The translations under genes were made by a program, and so were the position numbers. Positions 58,853 to 64,000 of a stretch of DNA of 64,000 bases are shown here, piece after piece. The stretch covers positions 186,001 to 250,000 of the forward strand of contig NZ_CP054931.1 in assembly GCF_013364355.1 (NCBI RefSeq), read 5' to 3'. Numbering within the stretch: the first letter of the stretch is position 1; every line of letters begins with the position of its first letter. Source of the stretch: Stenotrophomonas sp. NA06056 (GTDB lineage: Bacteria; Pseudomonadota; Gammaproteobacteria; Xanthomonadales; Xanthomonadaceae). Under the pieces are notes generated by a model that was given only the letters and a program-made list of their open reading frames with translations, had not been told where the DNA came from and did no database searches.

Positions 58853-60016
58853 ATGAACTTCCGTCGTTGCAGGACGATGATCGTCGAACCGCTGGAGCGG
58901 GCGCATTTCGACCTGGATGTGCTGCTTGCTGGCGGCAGTGGCGTTGGTTTCGAACAGTCCCTGCAGGTGCGCGCAGCGCATCTGCCGTCGCCGCGCACGG
59001 TCGATGCGGTCAGCTGCCTGTGGCTGCTCCAGTGCAGCGCGGAGCAGTGGCAGCCGCTACCGATAGAGCCGCAGGAACGGCGTCGCGCGCTGGCGCTGCT
59101 GGAGCAGGGGCTGTTGGTCAGCGACGATCCGGCACATGCCGAGGCAGCAGCGGCCGAACAGCAGGTGCGTGACAGCCAGTGGTGGCCGCTGTCGGCGTTG
59201 CATTACCAGCACTCACGCTGGGACGGTGTGGACAGCGTCGGTGACATGCAGCGCAGCCAGCTGATGACGGCGCAGGACCTGGTGCGCAGCTTCGGCCCGC
59301 CGCCGGCCGAGACGCCGGCCCGTCTGTCCGATGCGCGGCCCTTGCCACGCTGCGATGACGACCCGATGCAGGCACAGCTGCAGGCGCGTGCGACCTGCCG
59401 CAACTTCGACGATACACGCGCGGTGCCGTTGCCGATGCTGGCTCGGCTGCTGCAGCAGGTGCTGATGGCGCAGGCGCAGGTGGAAACCGAACCTGGTGTG
59501 CGCTTCCTGAAGAAGAACATTCCGTCGGCAGGCAGCCTGCATCCATTGGAAGCGTATGTGGTGGCGCGCAATGTGGAAGGACTGCCGCCGGGCCTCTATC
59601 ATTACCATGCCACCGCACACGAACTGGGCCCGATAACGGTGCCGCACGGCGACCTGGACAGCTTCTGCCAACGCCTGCTGGCCGGTCAGTACTGGTTCGC
59701 CAACGCACCGGTGCAGCTGATCCTGGTGTGCCGCTTCGAGCGCATGTTCTGGAAGTACCGCGGCCATGCCAAGGCCTATCGCGCGATCACCCTGGATGCC
59801 GGCCATGTATCGCAAGCGCTCTACAGCGCGGCAACCGCGCAGGGGCTGGGCGCATTCGTCACCGCAGCGATCAACGAGGTCGAGGCCGAGCGGGCGCTGG
59901 GCCTGCAGCCGATGGCCGAGGGCGTACTGGCGGTCTGTGGTGTTGGCTGGCGTGCAGCCGAGCGGGTGACGGCCGAACTGGACCCGCTTGGCCAGGTGTG
60001 GCCGGTCACGCGTTGA
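58853..60016 (+). CDS. SagB-like peptide maturation dehydrogenase
   Basis: 387 residues. The N-terminal ~150 residues are a peptide-recognition-like region without a known motif. The C-terminal part is a nitroreductase-fold FMN domain: RATCRNFDDTRAVPLPMLAR, NIPSAGSLHPLEAYVVARN, GLPPGLYHYHATAHELG, AYRAITLDAGHVSQALYSAA and ATAQGLGAFVTAAIN. SagB-type enzymes oxidise azolines in peptides. No cyclodehydratase (SagC/D, YcaO) is near, so the chemistry on this precursor is unknown. It fits a family annotated as putative peptide maturation dehydrogenase. Confidence 0.85.
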   Translation: MNFRRCRTMIVEPLERAHFDLDVLLAGGSGVGFEQSLQVRAAHLPSPRTVDAVSCLWLLQCSAEQWQPLPIEPQERRRALALLEQGLLVSDDPAHAEAAAAEQQVRDSQWWPLSALHYQHSRWDGVDSVGDMQRSQLMTAQDLVRSFGPPPAETPARLSDARPLPRCDDDPMQAQLQARATCRNFDDTRAVPLPMLARLLQQVLMAQAQVETEPGVRFLKKNIPSAGSLHPLEAYVVARNVEGLPPGLYHYHATAHELGPITVPHGDLDSFCQRLLAGQYWFANAPVQLILVCRFERMFWKYRGHAKAYRAITLDAGHVSQALYSAATAQGLGAFVTAAINEVEAERALGLQPMAEGVLAVCGVGWRAAERVTAELDPLGQVWPVTR

Positions 60017-60040
60017 TCGACAACGCGTGACCGGACGGCA

Positions 60041-62023
60041 TCACGCCGCTTCGAAATCCACCAGCACCGCACCATCCCCCACCTGGTCACCGGCCTTGGC
60101 GCGATAACCCTTCACCATGCCATCGGCCGGTGCCTGCAGGGTGTGCTCCATCTTCATCGCTTCCAGCACCACCAGCGGCGTGCCGCGCTTCACCTGCGTG
60201 CCTGCCGCCACCAGCGTTGCCACGATTTTGCCGGGCATCGGTGCCAGCAGGCTGCCGGCGTCGGCGCTGGCCTGTTCCGATTCGCCCACCGGGTCGTGCA
60301 GGGTGAAGCGGTGCTGGCCATCGTCGCCGAACAGGTACAGCTGGTCGCCGTCGCGCTGTAGCTGCAACCGCCAGCGACGCGCGTCCAGCTGCACCGACAG
60401 GGTTTGGCCATCGGCACGGCCGACAACCTGCTTCGGCGCGGCGTCATCGCACTGCACGCGCCAGCCATCGGCCGTGGCCCACACCTTCAGCGTGTGCGCC
60501 CGCTCTCCCTGCTGCAGCGGCACCACGCGTGCGGCCGGCGCGCCCAGCCGCCAGCCATCCTGTGCCTGCCACGGCGAATGCGGGTCGCGCACATCGGTGG
60601 TAGCGGCCGGTGTGCTCACCACGGCGGCGATCGCTGCCAGTTCCCACAGCGCCTGCTCACCGTCACCGGTCACCGCCAGTGCGGCCTGCTCACGCTCGAT
60701 CAGCGCGGTATCCAGCTTCGCGTGGGTGAACGAATCGGTGTGCAGCAGGCGGCGCAGGAAGCCGGCATTGGTGGTTACGCCCACCACCTGGCAGTCGGCC
60801 AGGGCCTGGCTCATGCGGCGTAGCGCGGCGTCGCGGTCCACGTCCCAGACGATCAGCTTGGCGATCATCGGGTCGTAGTACGGGGTGATGCTGTCGCCTT
60901 CCTCCACGCCGGTGTCCACCCGCACGTTCGCCGACGGCGTCGGCAGGCGCAGGCGGCGCAGGGTGCCGGTGGAGGGCAGGAAGCCACGGTCGGCATCTTC
61001 GGCGTACAAGCGCGCTTCGATGGCATGGCCGCAGATGGTCAGTTCGTCCTGGCGCTTGGGCAGCGGCTGGCCAGCGGCCACGCGCAGCTGCCATTCCACC
61101 AGGTCGGTACCGGTGATGAACTCGGTGACCGGGTGTTCGACCTGCAGGCGAGTGTTCATTTCCATGAAGTAGAAATCGCCGTCCGGGCCGGCGATGAACT
61201 CCACCGTGCCCGCACCGACGTAGCCCACTGCGCGCGCGGCATCGACGGCGGCCTTGCCCATCGCGGCGCGGCGCTCGGCGCTCATGCCAGGGGCGGGTGC
61301 TTCTTCCAGCACCTTCTGGTGGCGGCGCTGCACCGAGCAGTCGCGCTCGAACAGGTAGACCGCCTCACCATGGCCACCGCCGAACACCTGGATCTCGATG
61401 TGACGCGGGCGCTCGACATACTTCTCCACCAGCACGTGATCGTTGCCGAACGCCGAGGCCGCCTCGCGCTGGCAGCTGGCCAGCGCATCGACGAAATCTT
61501 CGCTGCGTTCGACCTTGCGCATGCCCTTGCCGCCGCCGCCAGCGCTGGCCTTGATCAGCACCGGGTAGCCGATGCTGTCGGCCTGCGTGCGCAGGAACCC
61601 CGGTTCCTGCTGGTCGCCGTGGTAGCCCGGCGTCAGCGGTACGCCGGCCTTGGCCATCAAGGCCTTGGCCGCGCTCTTGTCGCCCATTGCGCGGATTGCA
61701 CTGGCCGGTGGGCCAATGAAGGTGATGCCGGCGGCAGCGCATGCGTCGGCGAAATCGGCGTTCTCGGACAGGAAGCCGTAGCCGGGGTGGATCGCCTGCG
61801 CGCCGGTGCGGCGTGCGGCGTCGAGGATGGCATCGCTGCGCAGGTAGCTCTCGCGCGCCGCAGCCGGGCCGATGTGGATGGCTTCGTCGGCCAGGCGCAC
61901 GTGGCGTGCATTGCGGTCGGCATCGGAATACACCGCCACGGTGGCGATGCCGAGGCGGTGGCAGGTGGCGATGACGCGGCAGGCGATCTCGCCGCGGTTG
62001 GCGATCAGGACTTTGCTGAACAT
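60041..62023 (-). CDS. liuD: Methylcrotonyl-CoA carboxylase, biotin-carboxylase alpha subunit
   Basis: 660 residues from ATG 62023 (ATG 62041 possible). Biotin carboxylase MFSKVLIANRGEIACRVI, ATP-grasp KASAGGGGKGMRKV, RDCSVQRRHQKVLEEAPAPG and EMNTRLQVEHPVTEFITG. The C-terminal biotinyl domain has VLEAMKMEHTLQAP (biotinylated Lys). Together with the beta subunit upstream and isovaleryl-CoA dehydrogenase, it belongs to the leucine/isovalerate pathway, which carboxylates 3-methylcrotonyl-CoA. The alternative, a propionyl- or acetyl-CoA carboxylase, is less likely in this gene order. Confidence 0.93.
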   Translation of the reverse strand: MFSKVLIANRGEIACRVIATCHRLGIATVAVYSDADRNARHVRLADEAIHIGPAAARESYLRSDAILDAARRTGAQAIHPGYGFLSENADFADACAAAGITFIGPPASAIRAMGDKSAAKALMAKAGVPLTPGYHGDQQEPGFLRTQADSIGYPVLIKASAGGGGKGMRKVERSEDFVDALASCQREAASAFGNDHVLVEKYVERPRHIEIQVFGGGHGEAVYLFERDCSVQRRHQKVLEEAPAPGMSAERRAAMGKAAVDAARAVGYVGAGTVEFIAGPDGDFYFMEMNTRLQVEHPVTEFITGTDLVEWQLRVAAGQPLPKRQDELTICGHAIEARLYAEDADRGFLPSTGTLRRLRLPTPSANVRVDTGVEEGDSITPYYDPMIAKLIVWDVDRDAALRRMSQALADCQVVGVTTNAGFLRRLLHTDSFTHAKLDTALIEREQAALAVTGDGEQALWELAAIAAVVSTPAATTDVRDPHSPWQAQDGWRLGAPAARVVPLQQGERAHTLKVWATADGWRVQCDDAAPKQVVGRADGQTLSVQLDARRWRLQLQRDGDQLYLFGDDGQHRFTLHDPVGESEQASADAGSLLAPMPGKIVATLVAAGTQVKRGTPLVVLEAMKMEHTLQAPADGMVKGYRAKAGDQVGDGAVLVDFEAA

Positions 62024-62049
62024 GGCAACAGACTCGGTCATGGCACAGG

Positions 62050-63660
<1,611 letters not shown>

Positions 63661-63668
63661 GGGTTGCC

Positions 63669-64000
63669 TTACAGAGTGCGCTGGAACAGTTCGCGGCCGA
63701 TCAGCATGCGGCGGATCTCCGAAGTGCCGGCGCCGATTTCATACAGCTTGGCATCGCGCCACAAGCGGCCGGTCGGGTATTCGTTGATGTAGCCGTTGCC
63801 GCCGAGGATCTGGATCGCCTGGCCGGTCAGCCACGTTGCCTTCTCGGCGGCGTAGAGGATCGCGCCAGCGGCATCCTGGCGGGTGGTGCGGCCCTGGTCG
63901 CAGGCGCGCGCCACGGCATATACATAGGCGCGGCAGGCGCCCAGGCCCACGTACATGTCGGCGATCTTGGCCTGGATCAGCTGGAAGCTGCCGATCGGCT
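63669..64000 (-). CDS. liuA: Isovaleryl-CoA dehydrogenase, C-terminal part (cut by window edge)
   Basis: The last 110 codons of an acyl-CoA dehydrogenase: [60 protein letters not shown] and [19 protein letters not shown]. The [20 protein letters not shown] wording is that of isovaleryl-CoA dehydrogenase, the step before methylcrotonyl-CoA carboxylase. The gene continues past the right edge. Confidence 0.92.
   Translation of the reverse strand, partial: PIGSFQLIQAKIADMYVGLGACRAYVYAVARACDQGRTTRQDAAGAILYAAEKATWLTGQAIQILGGNGYINEYPTGRLWRDAKLYEIGAGTSEIRRMLIGRELFQRTL

Noticed and set aside
60041..62023. liuD as propionyl- or acetyl-CoA carboxylase alpha
   Set aside because: Gene order liuA-liuB-liuD with an isovaleryl-CoA dehydrogenase argues for methylcrotonyl-CoA carboxylase.

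Overview
The window is about 66-67% GC and densely coded. It most likely comes from the Stenotrophomonas maltophilia complex (Xanthomonadaceae). Evidence: an Ax21-family protein, a full oleABCD cluster whose OleA and OleC closely resemble the Stenotrophomonas/Xanthomonas enzymes as I remember them, an XVIPCD-type secreted effector, and many GTAG-headed palindromes (SMAG repeats). No rRNA, tRNA, CRISPR array, insertion sequence or prophage was seen.

Layout. 1-5.3 kb: an L,D-transpeptidase-like gene cut by the left edge, a small alanine-zipper lipoprotein, Ax21, an AraC regulator with a VOC protein, a DUF6624-like protein and a Dyp-type peroxidase. 5.5-10.3 kb: a TonB-like protein, then a TPP-riboswitch operon (TonB-dependent receptor plus PnuC-type transporter) with an APH-fold kinase upstream, read here as thiamine uptake and salvage. 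10.4-14.1 kb: a glycine-zipper protein, then a predicted peptidoglycan-hydrolase effector of the X-T4SS type preceded by a lipoprotein with a calcium-loop motif, a likely immunity protein. 14.3-19.1 kb: a BvgS-like hybrid kinase with a divergent LuxR-type response regulator, and a cytochrome c lipoprotein. 19.1-22.2 kb: ETF-QO and a divergent glutaryl-CoA dehydrogenase. 22.4-27.1 kb: TrmL, a secreted protein with internal repeats, an M16 protease and a DUF4156 lipoprotein. 27.2-32.5 kb: oleA-oleB-(ykgJ-like, antisense)-oleC-oleD for long-chain olefins. 32.6-36.7 kb: a DUF1328 peptide, Ddl, and ubiJ-ubiB. 36.7-39.9 kb: a yaiO-like glycan operon (deacetylase, processive glycosyltransferase, acyltransferase, outer-membrane barrel). 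40-49 kb: methyltransferase, TruC, DUF2059, ArfB, acyltransferase, M3 peptidase, a tandem pair of degenerate dehydroquinase-like proteins, a signal peptidase and an MFS exporter. 49-54.6 kb: two LysR regulators and the glyoxylate shunt (aceB-aceA). 54.9-60.0 kb: a cyclic-nucleotide-binding GGDEF protein, a class III nucleotidyl cyclase, a RiPP-like precursor peptide and a SagB-like dehydrogenase. 60-64 kb: liuD-liuB-liuA (leucine/isovalerate catabolism), cut by the right edge.

The most unusual content: (i) the 54.9-60.0 kb locus, which joins a probable cGMP to c-di-GMP relay to a peptide-modification system; (ii) the effector/immunity candidate pair; (iii) three copies of an intergenic element with perfect 25-bp inverted arms; (iv) the dehydroquinase-like pseudoenzyme pair; (v) three genes with a TANAAT box exactly 6 nt before the start codon, implying leaderless mRNAs; and (vi) a gene whose best start is ATT. 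SMAG repeats fill most intergenic gaps, and several overlap stop codons.
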